NCBI GenBank assembly: GCA_902779395.1
Contig: CACZBK010000015.1
Location: 62,001-126,000, forward strand
DNA: 64,000 nucleotides
Reading direction: 5' to 3'
DNA from: an uncultured Lachnospiraceae bacterium
GTDB lineage: Bacteria > Bacillota > Clostridia > Lachnospirales > Lachnospiraceae
The notes under the pieces were generated by a model, which saw only the letters and a list, made by a program, of their open reading frames with translations, did not search any database and was not told where the DNA came from. Below, piece by piece: positions 8,775-17,602 of the stretch; within the stretch, counting starts at the first letter, position 1, and the number at the start of each line of letters is the position of its first letter. Made by a program: the position numbers and the translations under genes.

Positions 8775-10072
8775 ATCGTCTCACCAAATCTTACGGCAAT
8801 GGAATTAGCATGTGCCGTAAGCCCTTCTTTAAGAGCAAAATTGATTATATATTTATGATCACGTTCCAGAGCATTTTTCGAATATGCGATTATGCTGCTT
8901 TTCTTGACAAAATCATCCACGTTAAGCGGCGAAAAGAACTTCGCAGTACCGTTGGTCGGAAGTATATGATCGGGGCCTGCGAAATAATCGCCAAGGGGCT
9001 CGGATGAATATGCTCCGAGAAAGATCGCACCGGCATTTTTGATCTTTGGCAGCAGAGCGAAATCATCTTTAGTCATTATCTCAAGATGTTCCGTAGCGAT
9101 CTCATTTACTGCATCAACCGCAGCATCCATATCCTCTGCCACAAATATATACCCGAAATCCGCCAGAGACTTTTCTATCACATCGCGGCGCGAAAGCGTG
9201 GGAATAAACCCATCAACTTCTTCAGATACCTTTTTAGCAAGATCGGCGGATGTGGTGACGAGTATCGAGCTGCCAAGCGGTCCGTGCTCAGCCTGCGAGA
9301 GCAGATCTGCCGCCACAAAACGGGCATCGGCAGTTTCATCCGCAAGTACCAGTATCTCCGAAGGTCCGGCTATGGAATCAATGCCGACCTGGCCGTAAAC
9401 CGCTTTTTTTGCAAGCGCGACAAAAATATTCCCGGGTCCGCAGATCTTATAAACCGGTTCAACAGATTCCGTTCCGTAAGCCATCGCAGCTATAGCCTGA
9501 GCTCCGCCTATACGGTAAACTTCATGCGCTCCGCCTATCCTTGCCGCAGCCAGAATGGATGCATCCACTTTTCCGTCCGGACCGGGCGGTGTACACATTA
9601 CTACCCGCTCAACACCTGCGACTTTAGCAGGGATCAGATTCATCAGAACAGAGGATGAAAGAGGCGCCTTGCCGCCGGGCACATAAACACCGACCTTTTC
9701 TATGGCAGTGAACTTCTGTCCGAGCATGCTGCCGTCTTCCTTCATATCCATCCAGCTTATACGCTTTTGTTTTTCATGGAAATCATATATATTACGTGCT
9801 GCCTTTTCCAGGACTTCCCAGAAACCTTCTGCTTTTATCTGAGAAACAGCCTCATCGATCTCTTTTTCGCTGACACGGATCGTTTCCGCGGAAAGATCAA
9901 ACTTGTCGAATTTCCTGCTGTATTCAAATAAAGCCTTATCTCCGTTATTCCGGACATTATCGATTATTTCCGAAACAGTCTTTTCTATATCCGGATAGCA
10001 TCCGGCAGCCCTGTTTTCCAGGACTTTTTTGAACTCGTTCTTATTTTTTTCATTAAGCTCTATTATCTTCAT
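8771..10072 (-). CDS. hisD: Histidinol dehydrogenase
   Basis: 433 aa, full length. It catalyses the last two NAD-dependent oxidations from L-histidinol to L-histidine. Diagnostic stretches are YVPGGKAPLSSSVLMN, GPGNIFVALAKKAVYG, the Zn/catalytic segment IAGPSEILVLAD with LLSQAEHGPLG, and TEHLEIM. The C-terminal GPDHILPTNGTAKFFSPL completes the active site. It is preceded by hisG with no gap and overlaps hisB by 4 bp. Confidence 0.97.
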   Translation of the reverse strand: MKIIELNEKNKNEFKKVLENRAAGCYPDIEKTVSEIIDNVRNNGDKALFEYSRKFDKFDLSAETIRVSEKEIDEAVSQIKAEGFWEVLEKAARNIYDFHEKQKRISWMDMKEDGSMLGQKFTAIEKVGVYVPGGKAPLSSSVLMNLIPAKVAGVERVVMCTPPGPDGKVDASILAAARIGGAHEVYRIGGAQAIAAMAYGTESVEPVYKICGPGNIFVALAKKAVYGQVGIDSIAGPSEILVLADETADARFVAADLLSQAEHGPLGSSILVTTSADLAKKVSEEVDGFIPTLSRRDVIEKSLADFGYIFVAEDMDAAVDAVNEIATEHLEIMTKDDFALLPKIKNAGAIFLGAYSSEPLGDYFAGPDHILPTNGTAKFFSPLNVDDFVKKSSIIAYSKNALERDHKYIINFALKEGLTAHANSIAVRFGETI

Positions 10073-10073
10073 A

Positions 10074-10733
10074 TCATGACTCCTTGTCTATGACTTCCCT
10101 CAAGTCGCCGACCAGCTTACGGATACGCTCATTTTCCATACGCATGCTGACCTGATTGACTATTATCCGTGCCGATAAAGGGCATATTTCCTCAAGTACT
10201 GTAAGTCCGTTCTCTCTTAAGGTGCCGCCTGTCTCGACTATATCAACGATCACATCCGAAAGCCCTACAATAGGCCCCAGTTCAACAGAACCGTTAAGTT
10301 TTATTATATCTACTGTCTGATGCTTTTCGTTGTAGAAATAATCCCTGGCGATCTTAGGATATTTGCTTGCCACTCTGATAAGTTCATGATGCTCAAGGAG
10401 CGATCTTGCGGATTCAGGGCCGCATACACACATACGGCACTTTCCAAGTTTAAGGTCTAATACTTCAAATACCCTTCGCCCTTCTTCCATTATCGTGTCT
10501 TTTCCGGTAACACCGATATCGGCCACACCGTATTCAACATAGGTCGGTACATCAGGAGCTTTGGCAAGGAAGAATTTAAGCCCCAATTCCTCATTTACAA
10601 AAATGAGTTTTCTGCTGTTCTTATCTTCCATCTCACGGCAGCTGATGCCCACTTTTTCAAAAAGAGCAAGGGTCTTGTCAGCCAGACGTCCCTTCGTTAA
10701 TGCAAATGTAAGATATCTGTCTTTTTCTATCAT
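10074..10733 (-). CDS. hisG: ATP phosphoribosyltransferase, short (HisZ-dependent) form
   Basis: 219 aa. It catalyses the committed first step of histidine synthesis, joining ATP and PRPP. Motifs include TFALTKGRLADKTLALFEKVGI at the start, VEYGVADIGVTGKDTI, and the PRPP-binding region ADVIVDIVETGGTLREN-type (here LSDVIVDIVETGGTLREN). It lacks the C-terminal regulatory ACT-like domain of long HisG. This fits its position directly after hisZ, whose product supplies the regulatory function in a HisG4HisZ4 complex. Confidence 0.97.
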   Translation of the reverse strand: MIEKDRYLTFALTKGRLADKTLALFEKVGISCREMEDKNSRKLIFVNEELGLKFFLAKAPDVPTYVEYGVADIGVTGKDTIMEEGRRVFEVLDLKLGKCRMCVCGPESARSLLEHHELIRVASKYPKIARDYFYNEKHQTVDIIKLNGSVELGPIVGLSDVIVDIVETGGTLRENGLTVLEEICPLSARIIVNQVSMRMENERIRKLVGDLREVIDKES

Positions 10734-10747
10734 TATCGTATCTGATC

Positions 10748-11938
10748 CTATTCTATGCTCCCGTAAAAACGGATATAATTAACACCGTTTTTAGAAGCAT
10801 ATTCTTTATATTCATCCTTTGTAAGATTACGGTCATGGAATATTCCCGAGACCTTAAGGCCTTTCATCCTTAATTTCTTTATCTCCTCAAGAGCCTCTTC
10901 CCTGCTGCTGTCATCATAAACTATCCATGATATGGATTCGGCTTCCCCCTTGAGCACACCCTGTGCCGAAAGCGCGACCTGCATATCATCAAGTAAAAAT
11001 ACACAGCCCACAGCGCCTGCATTCCTGCCAAAGCGTGTAAGGAGCTCATCATATCTTCCGCCCTTTACTATGGCATCACCCACACCATAGGTGAAAGCTT
11101 TAAATATCATGCCGGTATAATAATTGAACTTTGAAAGCATGCCCAGGTCGTATGAAAGATAATCCGCCAGCCCATATATATTTACCAGCTCATGTATACG
11201 CACAAGACGGTCAACAGCCTTCATTGAGCGTACATTGCTGATCATCTTTCTTGCTTCTTTAAGCTCGTCTATCGTACATACATCACCTGCATGACGCAGA
11301 AGTTTCAGATAATTATCGGAAACATTTGCATTTCTTAAGATCTCTTCGGCACCGAAATAGTTCTTGACCGATATCTCTTCCCTCAGGGCGCTAATAACAT
11401 CATCATCAAGCGCTGCCTCTTCACATATCCCCTTAAAGAAATCTATCTGTCCCACACTGACGGTAAAGCGTTCGAGCCCGGTGCTCTTTAGTGCCTCTAT
11501 GACCAGACAGAGCATCTCGGCGTCGGCATCCGCAGATGTATCCCCTATGAGTTCAGCCCCCATCTGGGTATTTTCTTTAAGCTTTCCCTGCAGATCGGAA
11601 GTATTAACAAAAGCATTTCCTTCATAACACAGCCTTACAGGCACATGATCATCAAGAAAATACTTTGCCGCACATCTTGCTATAGACGGTGTAAAATCGG
11701 GACGAAGAGCCAGCGTATTGCCTTCCTTGTCAAAGAATTTAAAAAGATCCTTTGACGGAGTGGTCCCCACCTCTTTTGAAAAAACATCGAAAAATTCAAA
11801 CGAAGGGGTGCGTATCTCTCTGTAACCGAAGCCGTCAAGCACCGACTGCATCTTAGCGCTCAGAGCCTTTTTACCGGAAAGCTCAGCGCCATAAACATCT
11901 TTTACTCCTTCAGGAGTGTGTATAAGTAATCTTTCCAT
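10748..11938 (-). CDS. hisZ: ATP phosphoribosyltransferase regulatory subunit
   Basis: 396 aa paralogue of histidyl-tRNA synthetase without anticodon-binding function. It binds HisG and mediates histidine feedback. Class II synthetase-like motifs are visible: RTPSFEFFDVF, FKFFDKEGNTLALRPDFTPSIAR, VRLCYEGNAFV and DAIVKGGRYDELLTRFG. The typical opening MERLLIHTPEGVKDVYG supports the ATG at 11938. No ribosome-binding site precedes it, and a perfect consensus promoter ends 8 nt upstream, so the message should be leaderless. It is the first gene of the run hisZ-G-D-B-IE and onwards. Confidence 0.95.
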   Translation of the reverse strand: MERLLIHTPEGVKDVYGAELSGKKALSAKMQSVLDGFGYREIRTPSFEFFDVFSKEVGTTPSKDLFKFFDKEGNTLALRPDFTPSIARCAAKYFLDDHVPVRLCYEGNAFVNTSDLQGKLKENTQMGAELIGDTSADADAEMLCLVIEALKSTGLERFTVSVGQIDFFKGICEEAALDDDVISALREEISVKNYFGAEEILRNANVSDNYLKLLRHAGDVCTIDELKEARKMISNVRSMKAVDRLVRIHELVNIYGLADYLSYDLGMLSKFNYYTGMIFKAFTYGVGDAIVKGGRYDELLTRFGRNAGAVGCVFLLDDMQVALSAQGVLKGEAESISWIVYDDSSREEALEEIKKLRMKGLKVSGIFHDRNLTKDEYKEYASKNGVNYIRFYGSIE

Positions 11939-11946
11939 AGCTTTGT

Positions 11947-11975
11947 ATTATAGTTACTTTACATAATTATGTCAA
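11947..11975 (-). promoter_or_regulatory. Consensus promoter of the histidine operon
   Basis: Minus-strand TTGACA (11970-11975), 17-bp spacer, TATAAT (11947-11952): a perfect sigma-A consensus. Only 8 nt separate the -10 box from the hisZ ATG, which predicts a leaderless transcript. The -35 box overlaps the tail of the recO reading frame. Confidence 0.85.
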
Positions 11976-12090
11976 ACCGTAAGGCTCAGCATATCTTCAC
12001 TTTTATATTTATGCCCGTCACCGTATCGTTTGCGTTCATTACGGGCTATCTCTGCAAGTTCTTCTATGACTTTCTGAAAAGCTTTTCAGG
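11972..12090 (-). pseudogene. recO: Out-of-frame C-terminal end of recO
   Basis: In the frame one base behind the annotated recO frame, the sequence encodes about 38 further residues ending HKYKSEDMLSLTV. This resembles the helical RecO C-terminus with its conserved K-S pair (YLKSKRFL in B. subtilis). It has no start codon or ribosome-binding site of its own, so it is best read as the detached end of recO. Confidence 0.65.
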
Positions 12091-12609
12091 TGCCGTAGCC
12101 CCCAGGAAATCAAGGGTATAAAGCGCCGTCTTACTGTATCCGCTATTGTGATCGTCCCTGTGAAAACAGCCTGAGAGCATGATCATTTTCAGCTCAAATA
12201 TGGCTTTTACCAGCCTGTTATCATATGCAGGATGTATCAGAGCCCTGCATGACTGATATAAGAGCTTTAATATATCTCTTTCATCATTGTTTTCACGTGT
12301 ATTATACTCTGCTGCTTCCAGAAAATACATTCCGTACAGCGATGCCTCAAAATCAGTACGCAGTTCTTCAAAATAATTCCTGACCGCAGCATCCGTAAGC
12401 GTATATGCACTCTTTCCCGGATAAAGCTTAAAATCCGCGAAGATAAAAAGATCCGTAGCGGCACTCAGATGATTGGTCTGTCTTCTGGCGCCCCTTGCAA
12501 ATGCACTGATCTTCCCGTAATCCCTGGTCAGTATCACAACTCTTCTGTCATAATCCGCCGACGCAGTACTCTTAAGTATCATGCCGGGAGTCTCAAAAGG
12601 AGCTGCCAT
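12064..12609 (-). CDS. recO: DNA repair protein RecO, apparently frameshifted and without zinc finger
   Basis: The 181-codon frame opens with a RecO OB-fold: GMILKSTASADYDRRVVILTRDYGKISAFARGARR. Helical family features follow (LFIFADFKLYPGKSAYTLTDA). RecO loads RecA with RecR and mediates strand annealing. Two oddities are visible. The four-cysteine zinc finger (about 35 residues in B. subtilis RecO) is replaced by a short CFHRDDHN link. The frame also ends abruptly at EKLFRKS, while the -1 frame continues as FQKVIEELAEIARNERKRY and then HKYKSEDML, which matches the normal RecO C-terminus, to a stop at 11972. One added base near 12074-12089 would restore a ~212-aa protein. This is either a sequencing error or a real recent mutation. 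It follows era directly. Confidence 0.85.
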   Translation of the reverse strand: MAAPFETPGMILKSTASADYDRRVVILTRDYGKISAFARGARRQTNHLSAATDLFIFADFKLYPGKSAYTLTDAAVRNYFEELRTDFEASLYGMYFLEAAEYNTRENNDERDILKLLYQSCRALIHPAYDNRLVKAIFELKMIMLSGCFHRDDHNSGYSKTALYTLDFLGATAPEKLFRKS

Positions 12610-12611
12610 GA

Positions 12612-13526
12612 TCAGTCCTCATTCTTATAGCCGTAATTTGATACCAGAAAATCGCTGTCTCTCCAGCCCTCTTTGACTTTCACAAAAAGTTTGAGATTAA
12701 CACTGCATTCAAGCATTTCTTCCATATCGATACGGGCTTTGGTCCCGATATTTTTAAGCATTGATCCGCCTTTACCGATTATCATACCTTTGTGTGAGGC
12801 TTTTTCGCAGACTATCGTAGCATCGATATCATAGATCCCGCCACGCTGTCTTTCTCTGTACTCCATACGGTCGATCACAACTGCTATCCCATGAGGCACC
12901 TCCTTATCCAGAAGGTAAAGCGCCTTTTCACGGATCAGTTCCGCTGCTATGGCTCTCTGCGTCTGATCGGTAAGATCATCTTCATCATAATAGTACGGTC
13001 CTGCCGGAAGATATTTATAGATGCTGTCTATAAGATCATCTACATTGTCTCCTTTCAGGGCTGACAGCGGGATTATCTCCGAAAACCCGCACAGATCCTT
13101 GTATCTGTCGATCACACTCAGCAGTTCTGCAGGTCTTACGGTATCCGTTTTATTGATCACAAGAATGACAGGCAGCTTTATCTCTTTCAGAGACTGAGCT
13201 ATATCATCATCCCCTTCAGGGATCCTGGCAGAAGGTTCCACAAGCCAGATGATAACATCCGAATCCTTAAGGCTCTTTTTAGCCACGCTCATCATATAAT
13301 CACCCAGTTTGTTTTTTGCCTTATGGATACCCGGAGTATCAACAAACACTATCTGACCGCGTTCTTCGGTATAAACCGTCTGTATGCGCATGCGGGTAGT
13401 CTGCGGTTTGGGTGAAGTAATGGCTATCTTCTGGCCGATGATACGGTTCATGAGCGTAGACTTCCCCACATTGGGGCGGCCTATCAACGCACAGAATCCG
13501 GACTTTTTTTCTTTTTCTTCCTGCAT
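12612..13526 (-). CDS. era: GTPase Era
   Basis: 304 aa, standard length. It is a 30S ribosome assembly GTPase that binds the 3' end of 16S rRNA. GTPase motifs: G1 GRPNVGKSTLMN, G2 within KPQTTRMRIQTV, G3 DTPGIH, G4 NKTD, G5-like PLSALKG. The C-terminal KH domain is marked by GMIIGKGGSMLKNIGTKARIDME. It lies between a PreP-type protease gene and recO; the era-recO order is classical in Firmicutes. Confidence 0.98.
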   Translation of the reverse strand: MQEEKEKKSGFCALIGRPNVGKSTLMNRIIGQKIAITSPKPQTTRMRIQTVYTEERGQIVFVDTPGIHKAKNKLGDYMMSVAKKSLKDSDVIIWLVEPSARIPEGDDDIAQSLKEIKLPVILVINKTDTVRPAELLSVIDRYKDLCGFSEIIPLSALKGDNVDDLIDSIYKYLPAGPYYYDEDDLTDQTQRAIAAELIREKALYLLDKEVPHGIAVVIDRMEYRERQRGGIYDIDATIVCEKASHKGMIIGKGGSMLKNIGTKARIDMEEMLECSVNLKLFVKVKEGWRDSDFLVSNYGYKNED

Positions 13527-13538
13527 AGCCTCTCCCGT

Positions 13539-16460
13539 TTATCTGTTAAACAGCGGCTTGATCTCCTTAAACATGCCGGCCGCTTCTTTTATCTTACCTT
13601 CGTTTCCGACAACGCAGAGGGCATTGTCTTCCATGATCGCATCTATATATCTGTGCAGCGAACGTATATCGGCATCATTTGCCGAAAGAAGTCTGTCACG
13701 CCTTGCCTGCCGTGCTTTATCATCATCCTGATCCAGCCACAGCTGAAGCGAACGTGCTCCCTTAAGTCTGGGCGTCAGAGGGATATCCACATCACTCATG
13801 GTACCGATGATATATCTTGTCATCTTTTTCTCATCTGCCTTGAAATTCTTCAGGAAATCACTGATCCCTTCAAATACTTCCATTGTCTTATCGAGATTAG
13901 GATCGCGGTAGGAAACAAAACCGGCTTCACCATAAGTGGTAAAGCGGCTCATGCATCCGTAGGCACCGCCCTTTACCCTCACCTCGTTCCAGAGATATTC
14001 ATATCCGAGAATGGTCTTTAAGATATATAACGCAGGATCAAAGCTCAGACCGTGTGCCGCATAATTTCCTGCCCGGCATACATACTGCACCTGGGCAGAA
14101 TTGGTAAAGCCTTCATTCAGTACCTCAAGCTTTCTTTCTTCTTTAACGATCTTGGCGGGTCTTTCCGAAAGCGAAGGGATTATCTTTGCCACCGTCCCCT
14201 TTAAACTGTCAAATTCAGCCCTGCTTCCGGTAATATCCAGTAAAAGATTATCCTTACGGAAGATAAAATCACGTGCTTCTTTAAGCTTTGCTATGATCTC
14301 TTTCTTTCTGCTCTCATAATTCTCTTCAGCATCTTCAAGGAAACGGAAAAAGCCCATACCGCCGATATTTTCCTTTCGTGCCGAAAAATCGGTAAGATAA
14401 GAAAGCGCATGAGCCGAAGCCACAGTATGTCCCGCATACATCATATACCCTGCCAGACGCGAACGCTGTTCTGCGATTATCTGGAAAAGCCTCTTCTCAT
14501 CATCGATCTTACTTGTGAGCATTATCTCTTTGACAAGATCCATGCCGCTTTCTGTCTGAGTACCCAATACACTCATGTTCACGCAGTAATAGCAGCGGTA
14601 ATCTTCTATCTTCCACCCGGGGACACCCGATGTCTGTGCCTGGCTGATATTTCCGGTACGCTTATCTATCTCATATCCAAGCTGTTCGTAGCTGTAGTTT
14701 TCGGTATCGACACTGCCAAGCATTACACGAAGCAGCCCCACATAAGGCTCAAGTTCTATGGGGAGGCCTTCCATATCAAAGAGCATGGTAAAATACAGGA
14801 TACCGTTGGTATCTATCTCATGGAAAAGCGCTTTTACCCCGTCAAGCTCAGTAAGCTCATTATATACAGGAGGAACTTCCTTCTTTATATCCGCTCTGGT
14901 CAGGCACGGAAGGCATTCCTTCGCCTTTTCATCATCTTCTTTGCTCTGATATTCTTTAAGCTCCTCTGCATTCCTTACGATCTGCTCATACTCATCATCG
15001 CTTAAGGTTTTTCTGTATGCAGCAAGCTTTTCAGCCAGCTCTTTCTCCTTCCTTGCAGTAAGTCCTTTTTCAGGCTTGAGCACAAGTATGGTCTTGTGTT
15101 TATTATCTATAAGATACTTCTTTACAAGCCCGGTATAATAATCGCTCTCGATACGATCGCGAAGAAGCGAATACAGTCCCAAAGATTCAAGATGGATAAA
15201 CGGCTTATCCTTATCGTAAAGCCAGCTGTCAAGAGCTTTAAGGCCGTAAAGCAGTCCCTTGGGATAACTTCCCGTATCGCCTTCACGGAAATGGAATTCC
15301 AGGGAATTGACGCATGCCAGTAAAGCATTTTTATCAAAGCCTTCCTTTACTACCTTAGCCAGCCCTTCTTCGATTATCCTTACGAATTCATCCCTGTCGC
15401 TCTCATCAGCATTTTTAGCCACGATACTGTAGTATGGCTGGAAGATACCGTTTTCATATATGGAACTGATCTCCGTACCTATCCCGGCATCCAGCAGCGC
15501 CTGGCGAAGCGGAGTCCCGTCAGCCCCTACGAGCGCATAATCTATCATCTGAAAAGCTATATAAAGCTCGGGATCCATAACATTTCCAACCACCGCGTTA
15601 TAACTTAAATATGTCTGATTTTCGCTTCTTTCATCTTCGGTTATGGGATAGCTTCTGCAGATGTTAAGGACCTCATCAAAAGCTGCCTGCTCTCCCGGCT
15701 CAGACGAAACTTCTATACGGTCATATCCGCAAAGATACTCTTTATCAAGCCATTCAAGCCTCTCCTGCATATCTGCATTACCGTAAAGATAAATAAGGGA
15801 ATTGACGGGATGATAATATTTTCTGTGGAAATCAAGAAAAGCCTCATAGCTCAGTTCCGGTATAACATCCGGATCGCCTCCGCTCTCAACACCGTAGGTA
15901 GTATCCGGGAACAGCGAAGAAAAGGTTTCTCTGGAAAGTACGTCATCCGGTGAGGAAAACGCCCCCTTCATCTCATTATACACTACTCCGTTTAATACTA
16001 TATTTCCGTCATCATCCGTCTCATAATGCCAGCCTTCCTGCATGAAGATCTTCTTTTCTTTGTATATATTGGGTTTAAGCACAGCATCCATATAAACGTT
16101 CATGAGGTTTTTGAAATCCTGATCATTGCAGGATGCCACGGGATATACAGTCTTATCCGGATATGTCATTGCATTTAAGAATGTATTCAGCGAACCTTTT
16201 ACAAGCTCTACAAAAGGATCCTTCAGCGGATATTTTTCCGATCCGCATAATACCGAATGCTCCAGTATATGCGCCACGCCCGTGGAATCCTTGGGCGGGG
16301 TACGGAATGCTATATAAAACACCTTATTCTCGTCATCATTCTCAAGTACGCTTATCCTTGCCCCGCTCTTTATATGTTCAAGTATATAAGCCTCCGATTT
16401 AAGATCCTCCGAGTAATGCTGTTCTATCAGACGGTATGCGCTGAGTTTTTCTGCGTTCAA
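13539..16460 (-). CDS. M16C-family metalloprotease (presequence-protease type)
   Basis: 973 aa zinc peptidase of the PreP/Cym1 (M16C) type, made of two clam-shell halves. The inverted zinc motif HxxEH is HILEH at residues 64-68, and the distal ligand lies in YNEMKGAF (E163). N-terminal residues such as FRTPPKDSTGVAHILEHSVLCGSEKYPLKDPFVEL are diagnostic. No signal peptide is present, so it is cytoplasmic, probably degrading short peptides. GGAGG precedes the ATG. It is transcribed into era. Confidence 0.95.
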   Translation of the reverse strand: MNAEKLSAYRLIEQHYSEDLKSEAYILEHIKSGARISVLENDDENKVFYIAFRTPPKDSTGVAHILEHSVLCGSEKYPLKDPFVELVKGSLNTFLNAMTYPDKTVYPVASCNDQDFKNLMNVYMDAVLKPNIYKEKKIFMQEGWHYETDDDGNIVLNGVVYNEMKGAFSSPDDVLSRETFSSLFPDTTYGVESGGDPDVIPELSYEAFLDFHRKYYHPVNSLIYLYGNADMQERLEWLDKEYLCGYDRIEVSSEPGEQAAFDEVLNICRSYPITEDERSENQTYLSYNAVVGNVMDPELYIAFQMIDYALVGADGTPLRQALLDAGIGTEISSIYENGIFQPYYSIVAKNADESDRDEFVRIIEEGLAKVVKEGFDKNALLACVNSLEFHFREGDTGSYPKGLLYGLKALDSWLYDKDKPFIHLESLGLYSLLRDRIESDYYTGLVKKYLIDNKHKTILVLKPEKGLTARKEKELAEKLAAYRKTLSDDEYEQIVRNAEELKEYQSKEDDEKAKECLPCLTRADIKKEVPPVYNELTELDGVKALFHEIDTNGILYFTMLFDMEGLPIELEPYVGLLRVMLGSVDTENYSYEQLGYEIDKRTGNISQAQTSGVPGWKIEDYRCYYCVNMSVLGTQTESGMDLVKEIMLTSKIDDEKRLFQIIAEQRSRLAGYMMYAGHTVASAHALSYLTDFSARKENIGGMGFFRFLEDAEENYESRKKEIIAKLKEARDFIFRKDNLLLDITGSRAEFDSLKGTVAKIIPSLSERPAKIVKEERKLEVLNEGFTNSAQVQYVCRAGNYAAHGLSFDPALYILKTILGYEYLWNEVRVKGGAYGCMSRFTTYGEAGFVSYRDPNLDKTMEVFEGISDFLKNFKADEKKMTRYIIGTMSDVDIPLTPRLKGARSLQLWLDQDDDKARQARRDRLLSANDADIRSLHRYIDAIMEDNALCVVGNEGKIKEAAGMFKEIKPLFNR

Positions 16461-16487
16461 ATCATTTTCCTCCGTGTTATTGTCTTT

Positions 16488-16880
16488 TTACAGTTTAAAT
16501 CCCATCAAAGCCATATTTGATAATACTATCTCGCTTATCTTTATCCCTTCGACGGACCTTCTGTCGTTTTCGACGAATTTCTTTATGTCTTCATTATACT
16601 CTTTATACCCGCCTTTCTTTTCAGGCAGATAATATTTCACCTTTGTCTTCAGATTCTCATAGATCCTGAAATTCTTGTCATCCTTTGTCATTTGAAGCAG
16701 GTGATCTTCAATTGTCATTGACGGATCCGCATATGGCAGAATGAGCCGGTCGATGATAGTCTGAAACTTAAACGGAAGACGTTCCGCCCCCATAAGCTCG
16801 GCATATGAATATTTTACGCCGATCATAGTGCGCGAAAACTCCTGAAGGACATATTTATAATCGTTGTTATCCTGTGTCAT
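16488..16880 (-). CDS. Hypothetical protein downstream of the sigma-like gene
   Basis: 130 aa, soluble, rich in Lys and Tyr, no recognisable domain (opens MTQDNNDYKYVLQEFSRTMIG, ends NMALMGFKL). Its start overlaps the stop of the sigma-like gene by 4 bp (ATGA). Expression is thus coupled to it, suggesting a joint function. It is a real gene by coding context and overlap; I assign no activity. Confidence 0.7.
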   Translation of the reverse strand: MTQDNNDYKYVLQEFSRTMIGVKYSYAELMGAERLPFKFQTIIDRLILPYADPSMTIEDHLLQMTKDDKNFRIYENLKTKVKYYLPEKKGGYKEYNEDIKKFVENDRRSVEGIKISEIVLSNMALMGFKL

Positions 16881-17602
16881 AATGCTATATTATCCAGAAT
16901 ATCTTTTGAAAGAAGCGAAAGCTGTCTCAGTTCATCTTCTTCCATATCCATTTCCGCGCAGATCTCTGCCGCAGATATCTTTCGGTTATATTCTTCGCTC
17001 ATCTCTTTTGCCTTCGAGCATATGTTCATGATACGGAGCATTGTACGTTCGATTCCTTCCGTCTCATCCTTTTCGGCCGCAATCAGTTCTTCCATGGCAT
17101 TCATGGCAGTCCTGGTCACCAGGCCGTCACACTCGGAAGGATCCTCTATACTGCCAAGCATGCTCATGGCCGCTGCCAGTGCAACATTTCCTTCCCCGAT
17201 AAGATCCGAGATATCAACCCCCTGACCGCTGTAAAGTCTTGCAAGATCTGCGATATTCATCAGGTATGCATTGGTCAGCTTATCCCTGGCAGCAGTATCG
17301 CCGTTCATAGCCGCCATGATGAGTACTCTTTTCATGTCCTCATCAGGTACATCTATCTCCTTAAGCTCCTCAAGATACATCGAGATCACGCCCTCATCCT
17401 CTTTGCTGAGCGTTTCTTTTATATCCAGAGCTTTACCTATCCCGATATTGTTTTCTTTGAAATACTGTTTAAGTATCTTCTCCTGATGTGGCTCAAGCTC
17501 ACCGAAAACATCAGTTATCTGTTCTTCGGTAATAAACCCGCCCTGAAATATCGCGGTATCTTTAAGCCTTGTTATATTATCAAGAAATTCTCTCTCATCC
17601 AT
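16877..17602 (-). CDS. Sigma-70-like protein lacking promoter-reading regions
   Basis: 241 aa from the ATG at 17602, which has GAGGG 9 nt upstream; further in-frame starts upstream lie inside the preceding gene. Residues 22-56 (GFITEEQITDVFGELEPHQ and following) resemble sigma-A region 1.1. Residues 69-84 (EDEGVISMYLEELKEI) resemble region 1.2, and residues 98-147 (NGDTAARDKLTNAYLM, then DISDLIGEGNVALAAAM) resemble regions 2.1-2.2, the core RNA polymerase contact. The following stretch lacks the F-S-T-Y-A-x-W-W aromatic set of region 2.3/2.4 that melts and reads the -10 box. Residues 187-236 resemble region 3 (ISAAEICAEMDMEEDELRQL), and the protein ends before any region 4. It may bind core polymerase without recognising promoters; that is inference. 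Confidence 0.7.
   Translation of the reverse strand: MDEREFLDNITRLKDTAIFQGGFITEEQITDVFGELEPHQEKILKQYFKENNIGIGKALDIKETLSKEDEGVISMYLEELKEIDVPDEDMKRVLIMAAMNGDTAARDKLTNAYLMNIADLARLYSGQGVDISDLIGEGNVALAAAMSMLGSIEDPSECDGLVTRTAMNAMEELIAAEKDETEGIERTMLRIMNICSKAKEMSEEYNRKISAAEICAEMDMEEDELRQLSLLSKDILDNIAL

Noticed and set aside
11939-12063. Possible T-box (histidine) upstream of hisZ
   Set aside because: The promoter lies directly against the start codon, leaving no room for a leader.
12074-12089. Programmed -1 frameshift site in recO
   Set aside because: The palindrome contains no X-XXY-YYZ heptamer in the right phase, so a simple indel is more likely than programmed slippage.
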